Assembly (NCBI GenBank): GCA_902799345.1
Contig: CADBZW010000009.1
Location: 120,563-184,562 of the forward strand
DNA from: an uncultured Bacteroidia bacterium
Lineage (GTDB): Bacteria > Bacteroidota > Bacteroidia > Bacteroidales > F082
Length of the DNA stretch: 64,000 bases
Direction: 5' to 3'
The notes below the pieces were generated by a model. The model saw only the letters and a program-made list of their open reading frames with translations, made no database searches and was not told the DNA's origin. The translations under genes were made by a program, and so were the position numbers. Positions 41,473-49,013 of this stretch are shown piece after piece. Each line of letters begins with the position of its first letter. The stretch's first letter is position 1.

Positions 41473-41488
41473 TGTTTCCCGTGAAACA
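41473..41488. promoter_or_regulatory. parS-like site, upstream of mnmG
   Basis: TGTTTCCCGTGAAACA is one base from the Bacillus parS consensus TGTTTCACGTGAAACA, with the A-to-C change also seen in some bacterial parS sites. It lies 12 nt upstream of the mnmG ATG. Confidence 0.7.
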
Positions 41489-41513
41489 ATATGTTTAATA
41501 TTTTGATAATCAA

Positions 41514-41933
41514 TTAACTAAATAATAATTTTAACGATTCTTCCTCTTTTTCACGCATTTCTTTTTCGTCTTCTTCGGTATGGTCGTCGAAGCCGATGAG
41601 GTGCAGCACGCCATGGATGATGACCCGATGCAACTCGCTCTCATAACTGCGGCCAAAAGTCTCAGCGTTCTCCTTGATTCTATCTGTGCTGATGCAGAAC
41701 TCGCTTGAAAGCACCGTTTCACAGTCCGTCAGGGGGAAGGTGACGATGTCGGTATAGAAGTCATGGCCCAGGCGTTCTCTGTTGATTTCCAATAATTTGT
41801 CGTCGCTACAAAAATAGTAGTACAACTCCCCAATCGTCTTGCCGTGTTTCTCCGCCACTGCCTCAATCCATGCCTTGTCGCGCCTGGGGTCGATGGGTGG
41901 CATCTCCACGTCCAATGTGCTGAATCTGATCAT
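41514..41933 (-). CDS. ybeY: rRNA maturation endoribonuclease YbeY
   Basis: A 139-residue metal-dependent RNase acting in 16S rRNA 3-prime processing and ribosome quality control. The zinc motif HGVLHLIGFDDH (107-118) supplies the His ligands, and TDIVTFPL (61-68) is the conserved substrate-groove strand. The stretch between, CISTDRIKENAE, fits the family. The gene lies between DUF4175 (2-nt gap upstream) and mnmG (53-nt gap), an order common in Bacteroidetes. Confidence 0.95.
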   Translation of the reverse strand: MIRFSTLDVEMPPIDPRRDKAWIEAVAEKHGKTIGELYYYFCSDDKLLEINRERLGHDFYTDIVTFPLTDCETVLSSEFCISTDRIKENAETFGRSYESELHRVIIHGVLHLIGFDDHTEEDEKEMREKEEESLKLLFS

Positions 41934-41934
41934 C

Positions 41935-44900
41935 TTAATGCGAGTTTTTCTTCAAGTAATAGTCGTTGATTTTTTCCTTGTAATAAGGCGCGTATTCGAC
42001 TGGGTTGGTGCGCAGGAACTCTTGGTTTTTCTTGAGTGTCTGCTCGTACAGGTATTCGTCGATCTTGCGGTCGAAATGCGGGCCTTTATATTCGTTCGAC
42101 TTGCGTTTCTCCTCTTGGTCGCGTTTCTCTTGTGCCTTCTGCGACTCCAGCATCCTCGATTCAATGCGTTTGCTGCGCTCAATCATCTGCTGGTTGTTTT
42201 TCTTGTTCACAAGGTCCTCTTCCAGCTTCTCCATGTCCTTGATGATCTCGTTGAGGCCATCGTCGCCGATTTGTCCGTTTTCCTTCATCTCGTTGAGCAT
42301 CTGCTGCATGCCTTGACGCAACATCTCTTGCTCGGCGGCCATGCGTGCAAACTGTTCGCTCATGGAATTGGGCGTCTGCTGCCCCGACTGTTGCATCTGC
42401 TGCTGCATCTGTTTCAGTTGCTGCCCCAGTTGCTGTTGCAGCTGTTGCATGCTCTTCATGTTTTTGCTGCTCTGTCCAGAGTTGTTCTTGCAGCTTTGCA
42501 TCGGCATACCCATTCCCATCGACGACATGCTGTTTTCCATGTTTTCAAGCGACTCAGCCAACATCAACGCCAGGTTGTTCATCGACATCATGGCGGTCTG
42601 TTGATGGCGCGTGGCTGGCGCCAGATTCAGGTTGTTGAGTTGCTTCATCGCGTTTTCCGTCTGGCTTTCAATGGTATGGAGCTCGTCGAAGACGAAATTC
42701 TGTATCATAGGTTGGCGCATGGCCATGTTATGCAACGAGTCGCGGACCATGAGGAAGTTGTCGGCAATCTCTTTTTGTGCGATGATTTTCTGCACCAACG
42801 ACGGGTCGTCGCTGCGCATGCTGCCAATCTCTGTCATCAGGGCTTCTTGTTCGTGCGAGGCGTGCACTACGTTTTCGAGCAAGATACGCGTCAGCTGGGC
42901 GTCTTCGGCCATCTGTTCCATGCCTCCCATCTGCATTTGCATCATCATCTTGTTGGCCATCTGCTGCATCTTGTTGCCGGCGCTTTGCTTGCTTTGCTGC
43001 GACTGCTGCTGCTGGTTGTTTTGCTCGTTTTGCATGGCGTTGTCTAGGTCCTGGTCGATGCTTTCTTCCATGGCCTCGTCTTTTTCCATGTCGAAGGGTT
43101 CTTGCAGGTCTTTGTTTTTCTCCAGGAGCTGGTCGAGTTCGTCCATCATCTTGTCGAATTCCTCTTTGGCTTCCTCGGCTGTTTTTTCATCACTCTTCTC
43201 CCCTGCTTCTTTATTCTGATTATCAGAACCTTGATTATCAGATTCTTGCTTTTGTAACTCCTCGCCAAGTTTGTCCAATTTGTTGGCTAGGTCAGTGAGG
43301 TCTTTTTCCATCTTGAGTTGTTCCAGCAGCGCCAGGTTACGGTCGAGCAGGTCTTGCATTGACTGGTTGTTTTGCTTGATGTTTTGCATCATCTGCTGCA
43401 TCTGCTCGCGTGGCATCTCCTCAAGCAGCTTGTCGATTTGCTCCATGAGTTTCTGCAGCTCCTCGGGAATGACCTCGTCGAAGAGTTTGTTGATTTGCTC
43501 TTGTTTTCTGAGAAGGTCTTCGTTGGCGATGTCGTGCTGTTTCATGAAGTCGGACAGTTGTTCCTGCTCTTGTTGCAACTTGTTCCATTCCTCCTGCATC
43601 TGTTGCTGTCTTTCCAGCAGGTCTTTCATCTTCTCTTTGTCCGACCAGTCCAAGTCTTTCTTTTGGATGAGGTCTTGCAGCATCTTCTCGATTTCATCTT
43701 GCAGTTTGTTGGCTTCGTCCGACTTCTCCGAAAGGCGGTCCATAATGTCTTCCGACTGCTGGTCGGCGATGCTGTCCAAGGCCGATTCCGAAGGCTTGTA
43801 ATAGGTGAACGTCTCCGAGCGCTTCGACTTGGGTCCGTGGAAGCCGTCGTTGTCCCAAATCACGAAATACACCTCCATGTTTTGTCCGGGCATGATGCCG
43901 AGGCTGTCCATGTTGAAGCTGTAGAAGAACGAGGTGCGTGTCTGCTTGTGGTCCAAAGGCACGGTCTTGACGATGGTCTTTTCGACAGGCTCTTTCACCA
44001 GGCAGTTGAAGGTGAGCTTGCTGAAGCCATAGTCGTCGGTGACGAGACCCGAGTAATACACGTCGGTGGACAATTGTTCGTCGAACGATTCGATGCGGAT
44101 GTCGGGATAGGCATCGGGCAGCACGTCGACGGAGAAGGGTAGGGGGTCGATGTTTTCGTTCCAGGCGTTCTGCACCTGCACCTCAAACTTGGTGGACTGT
44201 GCCGCCACGAATTGGTATTCAAAAACGTCGTCGTTCGCCGTCAAGTCGGTGGTCAGCGAGTCGTGGCTGACGGTCATCTGTTCCGTGTCGCGGGTCGTAA
44301 AGCTGAAGGTGAGTTGTGTGCCTTGCGGGACGATGAGTCGCGTCTTGGCCTCCATGGTCTCGTTGCTGCGGTGGATATATGATGGATAGTGCAACTCGCA
44401 GCGGTAGGAGAGTAGGGTAGGGTTGGGGTGTACCGTGATGTGAAGCGGACGACTGGTGTATTCTCCGCCAATGACGTTAAAGGAAAGGTCGTTGAACAAG
44501 TTCTTGAAGGTGTAGCTGAAATCGTTGGCCGAGCCGCGGGTCATCAGCTGTTGCCCCAATTCGCTCTTCACATAGAAGGCGTCGGGGATGCGGTCGCCCG
44601 TGACGCGGATGTTGAACTTCACCTCTTGTCCTTGTGTGGTCTCGATGTCGTCCTGTTCGATTTCTACCTGATAGGGGAGGGGCTTCTCGAAATGTTGCTC
44701 ATAGTTGACGATGCGCTGGGTGGGTTGCACGGCGAAAGACGGCAGAAACACCATCAAGGCTATTAATACAAGGAGCAACCCGAAAAAGATGCCGAGATAT
44801 TTGAGGTTGCCGCGCAAGTCGACGGCCTCGGAGAAGCGGATAGGGGAGAGGCGGACGCTTCGTTGCTCGATGGTGGCAGCCAAGAGGGCGTTGTCGGCAT

Positions 44901-45261
44901 CTGTGGTGGCTTGGTTGCTCAACTGTATCGTGTTCAACAGCTTGTCCTTGATTTCGGGGAAGAACTTGCCAATCATCATTGAAGCTTGTTCCACCGACAT
45001 CTTTTTTCGGAAGCGGATCAGGTTGACCAGTGGGATTAGGAAATGGTACACCAACACAAAGGCGCTACCCGCGAGCAAAAACAGGAACAGCACAAAGCGT
45101 CCTTTGGGTGGGAACCAAGAGAAATACTCCAGTCCATTGATGAGCAGATAAAAGACAATCCACAGCACGGCACCTACCAACACGCCTTGTATCAAGCGGT
45201 TAAGGTAGTACTTCCTCGTGAAGCCTTCGATTTTCTCTATCAATTTGTTTGGTGCAGGCAT
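41935..45261 (-). CDS. DUF4175 family large membrane protein
   Basis: An about 1108-residue protein. Transmembrane helices lie near 28-45, 58-80 and 155-175; a periplasmic beta-rich part follows (200-500, with DIETTQGQEVKFNIRVTGDR and DFSYTFKNLF). From about 510 to 1010 the chain is a very long coiled coil rich in Gln, Met, Glu and Lys (QQMQEEWNKLQQEQEQL; MQQQMQQSGQQ). The C-terminus is basic. The function of the family is unknown; length and topology suggest a periplasm-spanning or scaffold role. A GTG at 45267 is in frame, but ATG 45261 is preferred. Confidence 0.85.
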   Translation of the reverse strand: MPAPNKLIEKIEGFTRKYYLNRLIQGVLVGAVLWIVFYLLINGLEYFSWFPPKGRFVLFLFLLAGSAFVLVYHFLIPLVNLIRFRKKMSVEQASMMIGKFFPEIKDKLLNTIQLSNQATTDADNALLAATIEQRSVRLSPIRFSEAVDLRGNLKYLGIFFGLLLVLIALMVFLPSFAVQPTQRIVNYEQHFEKPLPYQVEIEQDDIETTQGQEVKFNIRVTGDRIPDAFYVKSELGQQLMTRGSANDFSYTFKNLFNDLSFNVIGGEYTSRPLHITVHPNPTLLSYRCELHYPSYIHRSNETMEAKTRLIVPQGTQLTFSFTTRDTEQMTVSHDSLTTDLTANDDVFEYQFVAAQSTKFEVQVQNAWNENIDPLPFSVDVLPDAYPDIRIESFDEQLSTDVYYSGLVTDDYGFSKLTFNCLVKEPVEKTIVKTVPLDHKQTRTSFFYSFNMDSLGIMPGQNMEVYFVIWDNDGFHGPKSKRSETFTYYKPSESALDSIADQQSEDIMDRLSEKSDEANKLQDEIEKMLQDLIQKKDLDWSDKEKMKDLLERQQQMQEEWNKLQQEQEQLSDFMKQHDIANEDLLRKQEQINKLFDEVIPEELQKLMEQIDKLLEEMPREQMQQMMQNIKQNNQSMQDLLDRNLALLEQLKMEKDLTDLANKLDKLGEELQKQESDNQGSDNQNKEAGEKSDEKTAEEAKEEFDKMMDELDQLLEKNKDLQEPFDMEKDEAMEESIDQDLDNAMQNEQNNQQQQSQQSKQSAGNKMQQMANKMMMQMQMGGMEQMAEDAQLTRILLENVVHASHEQEALMTEIGSMRSDDPSLVQKIIAQKEIADNFLMVRDSLHNMAMRQPMIQNFVFDELHTIESQTENAMKQLNNLNLAPATRHQQTAMMSMNNLALMLAESLENMENSMSSMGMGMPMQSCKNNSGQSSKNMKSMQQLQQQLGQQLKQMQQQMQQSGQQTPNSMSEQFARMAAEQEMLRQGMQQMLNEMKENGQIGDDGLNEIIKDMEKLEEDLVNKKNNQQMIERSKRIESRMLESQKAQEKRDQEEKRKSNEYKGPHFDRKIDEYLYEQTLKKNQEFLRTNPVEYAPYYKEKINDYYLKKNSH

Positions 45262-45370
45262 TTCCACATTAGATTAATCTGCAAAAATAGTGAATTTCCA
45301 CGAAAGAGAAGGAATTATAGTCGCTTTTGGGCAACAAAAAAAGAGTTTCGGAACGAAACTCTTCTGCATG

Positions 45371-45443
<73 letters not shown>

Positions 45444-45457
45444 GTCTTTTGCGGCTG

Positions 45458-45465
45458 CAAAAATA
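45458..45465 (-). promoter_or_regulatory. -7 box for tRNA-Thr
   Basis: TATTTTTG on the minus strand, 14 nt before the tRNA. No clear -33 TTG at 19 bp. Confidence 0.6.
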
Positions 45466-45515
45466 CAACTTTTTGGGAAATTGGAGGAAAAATTATTTAA
45501 AAAACTGATTTTTTG

Positions 45516-45546
45516 GATTGCTTCGCAAGAAATCTTTCCAAAATCA
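45516..45546. repeat. GATTGCTTCGCAAGAAATC repeat, single copy
   Basis: About 31 bp matching each arm of the inverted element at 56241-56356. Confidence 0.6.
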
Positions 45547-45605
45547 TCAAAAAAATATATTGAAAATCAATGAAATAGAAAAAATATAACGTAAATAACA
45601 ATAAA

Positions 45606-45650
45606 ATAACTAAAAAAATAGTTATATATTCAAAATAATCTATATATTTG
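45606..45650 (+). promoter_or_regulatory. BlaI-type promoter with palindromic operator
   Basis: A perfect palindrome ATAACTA-N6-TAGTTAT (45606-45625) overlaps the -33 region, and TATATTTG (45643-45650) is the -7 box, 31 nt before the repressor ATG. Autorepression by the BlaI-like product is inferred. Confidence 0.55.
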
Positions 45651-45681
45651 CAGCGTTAAACCTTTAGAAACGGAGGATAAA

Positions 45682-46098
45682 ATGGCTAGAAAGAAAGAAA
45701 ATATCGAAGATAACTCCATCAAGATGAAGGAGTTGACCAAAGCCGAGGAACAAGTGATGCAAGTCATCTGGAACATCGGGCAAGGCTTCGCCAACGAAAT
45801 CATGGCGGCATTTCCTGAGCCGAAGCCGGCCTACAACACGGTGCTTTCCATCATCAAGATTTTGGAAAACAAGGGCTTTGTGAAGCATGAGACCTTTTGC
45901 CGCGCGCATCGCTATAGTCCCGCCATCAGCAAGGAGGATTACTCGCAACGCTACCTTGGTAGCGTGGTGGAACGCTATTTCAACAACTCGTATCTCGACC
46001 TCGTATCGGCCTTCGCCAAAAAGGAGAACTTCAGCATCGAAGAGCTTGAGGAGATGAAGAAAGCCATCGACGAGGCCATCACCGCCGAAAAGAAATAA
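45682..46098 (+). CDS. BlaI/MecI/CopY family transcriptional repressor
   Basis: A 138-residue winged-helix repressor. The DNA-binding part (15-75) reads KMKELTKAEEQVMQVIWN, then PKPAYNTVLSIIKILENKGFV, the classic BlaI pattern of PxxNTVxTxLxRLxxKGxV. The C-terminal helices (95-138) give dimerisation. In the beta-lactam system the repressor is cleaved when BlaR1 senses drug; here no beta-lactamase gene is nearby, so the inducer is unknown. It is followed after 3 nt by the BlaR-like gene and likely binds the palindrome at 45606-45625. Confidence 0.93.
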   Translation: MARKKENIEDNSIKMKELTKAEEQVMQVIWNIGQGFANEIMAAFPEPKPAYNTVLSIIKILENKGFVKHETFCRAHRYSPAISKEDYSQRYLGSVVERYFNNSYLDLVSAFAKKENFSIEELEEMKKAIDEAITAEKK

Positions 46099-46101
46099 GC
46101 C

Positions 46102-48090
46102 ATGAACGCGCAGCAACTCATCATCGGTCACCTGCTGCCCATCGGGGCGGCCATCGCGGTGCTTTGGTTGGCCTATAGGCTGCTGTTTATCAATAGCAAC
46201 AGATTGAGGTTCAACAGATTGTTTTTACTATCGGCGATGCTTTTCTCGTTGGTCTTACCTTTGCTTGGCCTATGGGTGGGCACGGAAGCGCCGCAGATGG
46301 TCAGCCTGAAGCAGAACCTGCTCGGCGGCACGATGCTCGGCGAGATCGTTGTCACGCCCGGCGGGCAAACGGCATTGCCCGAAGCCGAAATCGTGGCCAA
46401 TGCAACGCTGCGACCGCAAATCTCGGTTTGGCAGGTGCTGGCCGTCATTTATTTAATAGGTGTTGGCATCGCCGCGCTGCTTTTCCTTTTCAAGTTGGGC
46501 AAGTTGGCAGCCTTGGTCATCCGCTCGCCCAAAGAGAAGCGCGAGGGCTACACGGCGGTGTTCACGGGCAGGGAGCAAGGCTCGTTCTCCTTTTTCCGCT
46601 ATGCTTTTTTTCCCAACGAAAACGTGGCACCCGACATCATGTGGCATGAGATGAGCCACATCGCCCACCACCATTCGTGGGACATACTTTTCGTCGAGTT
46701 GATGATGGTTTTGCAATGGTTCAATCCGTTCATCTATCTGTACAAGAAGGAGTTGCAAAGCCTTCACGAATACCAGGCCGACCGCGACGTGGTGGCCACC
46801 GGCGTTGACAAAAGAAACTATATGATGCTGATTTTGCAGCAGTGCACGGCTGTCGATTTCAGCGGAATTGGTAATAACTTCAGTTTAATCCTAACCAAAA
46901 AAAGAATCAAGATGATTACAAAGAATGAAAAGGCCAAGGGTCTCTGGTGGAGGCTCTTGGCCACATTGCCGGTGCTAGCCGTCCTGCTGATTGCCAACAC
47001 GAAAGTGACGGCACAGGAACAAAAACTCGACGCAAAACCTATTGCAGTGGAAATGGGAGCTTTTGAGATTCGCGACGACAACGGTAATTCGGTCCAATTG
47101 ATGGACACCGTTGTTTATAATGAAGACGGCAGCTATGTCAAGTGCGAGTCGTCAGACGGCGTTGACCCGAAAACGGGCGAGCCATGCAAGAAGTTTAAGA
47201 TTACCACGCACAATGCTGACGGCACGCCCAACGGCTCCATCATGAACCTTCGCTGGGAGAAGGACGGTGATGTGGTCCAATACACCGCCGAGCCTTTCAA
47301 CATCACGGAAGAATCTCTGGGAACTCTTTTGGGCGGCCTTTCGACATTGGGCGACAAAACGGAAAACGACAGCATCTATCAAATCGTTGACGAAATGCCT
47401 CAATACCCAGGTGGAGAAAAGGTCATGATGGAATACGTCGCCAAAAATGTCAAATATCCTCAGGAGGCAAAAGACAAGGAAATCCAAGGTAGGGTGTTTG
47501 TGAGTTTCGTCGTTGAAAAAGACGGCAGCGTTTCCACTGTGAAAGTCTTGCGGGGCATCGGCGGTGGCTGCGATGAAGAGGCTGTTCGTGTTGTCAGTTC
47601 TATGCCAAAATGGAAGCCTGGTATTAAAGATGGCAAGCCTGTCCGTGTTAGCTACATGATGCCGCTTAATTTTAAGTTAACGGATGGCCAACCTGCAAAG
47701 CCTTCAAAAAAAGCTGACGCAAACAAACCGGATATGAAACCTGATAAAGACGGTGTCTATCAAATCGTTGAGGAGATGCCTCGTTTTCCCGGCGATGAGA
47801 AAGCCTTGATGGAATATTTGAAGAGTAATTTGCAGATGCCCGAAAAATATAAAGGCGACGATGCAGAATTTCGTTTGGCCGAATACCGCACTTTTGTCCG
47901 ATTTGTGGTTACCGAAGATGGGTCAATTTCAGATGTCAATTTGATAAAGAAAACGGAAGGTTTCAAGGATTTGGATGACGAGGCGTTGCGTGTGGTCAAA
48001 GCCATGCCGAAATGGAATCCAGGCAAGATGGACGGTAAACCTGTGAAGGTTTATTTTCATCTTCCGGTTGTGTTCAAATTCAATAAATAA
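46102..48090 (+). CDS. BlaR1-like M56 metallopeptidase with two TonB C-terminal domains
   Basis: A 662-residue membrane protein. Transmembrane helices lie near 8-28, 40-60, 112-132 and 290-305. The M56 zinc site is HEMSH (182-186) followed by the third ligand in HEYQADR. Past the last helix, two periplasmic TonB C-terminal domains replace a penicillin-binding sensor: about 430-535 (MPQYPGGEKVMMEYVAKNVKYPQEA) and about 550-662 (MPRFPGDEKALMEYLKSNL). This arrangement is common in Bacteroidetes. The protease probably inactivates the upstream BlaI-like repressor; the signal may relate to outer-membrane energy transduction. Confidence 0.92.
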   Translation: MNAQQLIIGHLLPIGAAIAVLWLAYRLLFINSNRLRFNRLFLLSAMLFSLVLPLLGLWVGTEAPQMVSLKQNLLGGTMLGEIVVTPGGQTALPEAEIVANATLRPQISVWQVLAVIYLIGVGIAALLFLFKLGKLAALVIRSPKEKREGYTAVFTGREQGSFSFFRYAFFPNENVAPDIMWHEMSHIAHHHSWDILFVELMMVLQWFNPFIYLYKKELQSLHEYQADRDVVATGVDKRNYMMLILQQCTAVDFSGIGNNFSLILTKKRIKMITKNEKAKGLWWRLLATLPVLAVLLIANTKVTAQEQKLDAKPIAVEMGAFEIRDDNGNSVQLMDTVVYNEDGSYVKCESSDGVDPKTGEPCKKFKITTHNADGTPNGSIMNLRWEKDGDVVQYTAEPFNITEESLGTLLGGLSTLGDKTENDSIYQIVDEMPQYPGGEKVMMEYVAKNVKYPQEAKDKEIQGRVFVSFVVEKDGSVSTVKVLRGIGGGCDEEAVRVVSSMPKWKPGIKDGKPVRVSYMMPLNFKLTDGQPAKPSKKADANKPDMKPDKDGVYQIVEEMPRFPGDEKALMEYLKSNLQMPEKYKGDDAEFRLAEYRTFVRFVVTEDGSISDVNLIKKTEGFKDLDDEALRVVKAMPKWNPGKMDGKPVKVYFHLPVVFKFNK

Positions 48091-48096
48091 TTCGGT

Positions 48097-48171
48097 TTGT
48101 AGGGCTGACGTACCACGTCAGCCGCAAATGGGAAAACCCAGTGCGGCTGCCACGGTGTGACAGCCCTACAA
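48097..48171. terminator. cruciform repeat between convergent genes
   Basis: An outer 11-bp perfect repeat TTGTAGGGCTG/CAGCCCTACAA encloses GGCTGACGT-ACC-ACGTCAGCC and GCCGCA/TGCGGC stems. No T-run is present, so termination is likely but the element is also a repeat-type palindrome. Confidence 0.55.
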
Positions 48172-48173
48172 GT

Positions 48174-48815
48174 CTATTCAATAATCAACTGCTCCCAACG
48201 GATCTTCGGTACAAACTGCACCCCATCCGCATCACGGTAATAAGCCAATTTGTCGCCCGCATCCACAGGCTCCAGCTTGATTTTTTCCGCACCCTTTCCG
48301 ATGGCGAGCATCAGCAGCGGATCGTAGGGCAGCGCAAAGTGTTCCGTAATCTTCGCCTTGTTGAAGGCACCAATCATAATGCCGTTCAAGCCCATTTCGG
48401 TGGCTTTCAGCAACATGCTTTGTGCCGCAATACCCAGGTCGATGTCAACGAACTTGTTTTCGGGTATCGTGCTGCAAATGATGATGAATGCCTCGGGCTC
48501 GGTGCCAGGGAAGGGCAAATGCAACTCGGGCAGCAAGCCGCCGAGTTTCATGTTTTGCAGGATGAAGTCGGCACTCGTTTCCTTGGTCACCACCTTGAAA
48601 CGAAGCACCTGCTGGTTTTTCGCTGAGGCGATTTTGGTGTTCACCGCCACGATGCGTTCCAGCATCTCGCGTTTCACCACAAAGCTTTGGTCATAGCCAC
48701 GATAGCTGCGGTTTTTCTCCATTATCGTTTCCAATGAGGTGTGCTTCACCACGGTTTTCTTGGCGCCCTTGCCAAAGACTTCTTCATAGCGTTTTTCTAA
48801 GTATCCGTCGGCCAT
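48174..48815 (-). CDS. nitroreductase family protein
   Basis: A 213-residue FMN-dependent nitroreductase. The N-terminal substrate part reads MEKNRSYRGYDQSF (about 30-43, cf. RRSxRxF), with MLERIVAVNTKIASAKNQQVLRF for FMN binding, then IDLGIAAQSMLLKATEMGLNGIMIGAFNKAKI (about 132-163) matching the DxGIAxxnmxLxAxxxGLG helix. Physiological substrates are unknown. ATG 48815 (MADGYLEKRY) is preferred over an upstream in-frame start because the longer frame runs through a repeat hairpin. The leader carries a 12-bp hairpin. Confidence 0.88.
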   Translation of the reverse strand: MADGYLEKRYEEVFGKGAKKTVVKHTSLETIMEKNRSYRGYDQSFVVKREMLERIVAVNTKIASAKNQQVLRFKVVTKETSADFILQNMKLGGLLPELHLPFPGTEPEAFIIICSTIPENKFVDIDLGIAAQSMLLKATEMGLNGIMIGAFNKAKITEHFALPYDPLLMLAIGKGAEKIKLEPVDAGDKLAYYRDADGVQFVPKIRWEQLIIE

Positions 48816-48850
48816 TGTATGTTGATTGTTGAACTGTTTAATTGTTGTTT

Positions 48851-48877
48851 GTAGAGATGAGGCGCCCTCGTCTCTAC
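48851..48877. repeat. 12-bp hairpin in the nitroreductase leader
   Basis: GTAGAGATGAGG pairs with CCTCGTCTCTAC (one T-G pair) around CGC. It may be a short palindromic repeat or affect expression. Confidence 0.5.
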
Positions 48878-48985
48878 AGTTGGAATTGTATAAACAACGC
48901 TGCGAAGATACGGTTTTTCTTCCATACCCGCGAATGTTTCTCTTAACACTTCTGAAACATCTGCAAGCCTGCTGAAATTTTTTTG

Positions 48986-48993
48986 TATTTTTG
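48986..48993 (+). promoter_or_regulatory. -7 box for the MMPL exporter gene
   Basis: TATTTTTG, 20 nt before the ATG at 49014. Confidence 0.6.
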
Positions 48994-49013
48994 CAGCCTG
49001 AAATTGGCAAAGT

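Noticed and set aside
41839-43047. 402-codon plus-strand ORF antisense to the DUF4175 gene
   Set aside because: Low-complexity Leu/His product that mirrors the Gln/Met coiled coil on the other strand.
45444-45681. Replication origin at the gene-direction switch
   Set aside because: AT-rich but lacks any DnaA-box-like 9-mer; the palindrome is better explained as a BlaI-type operator.
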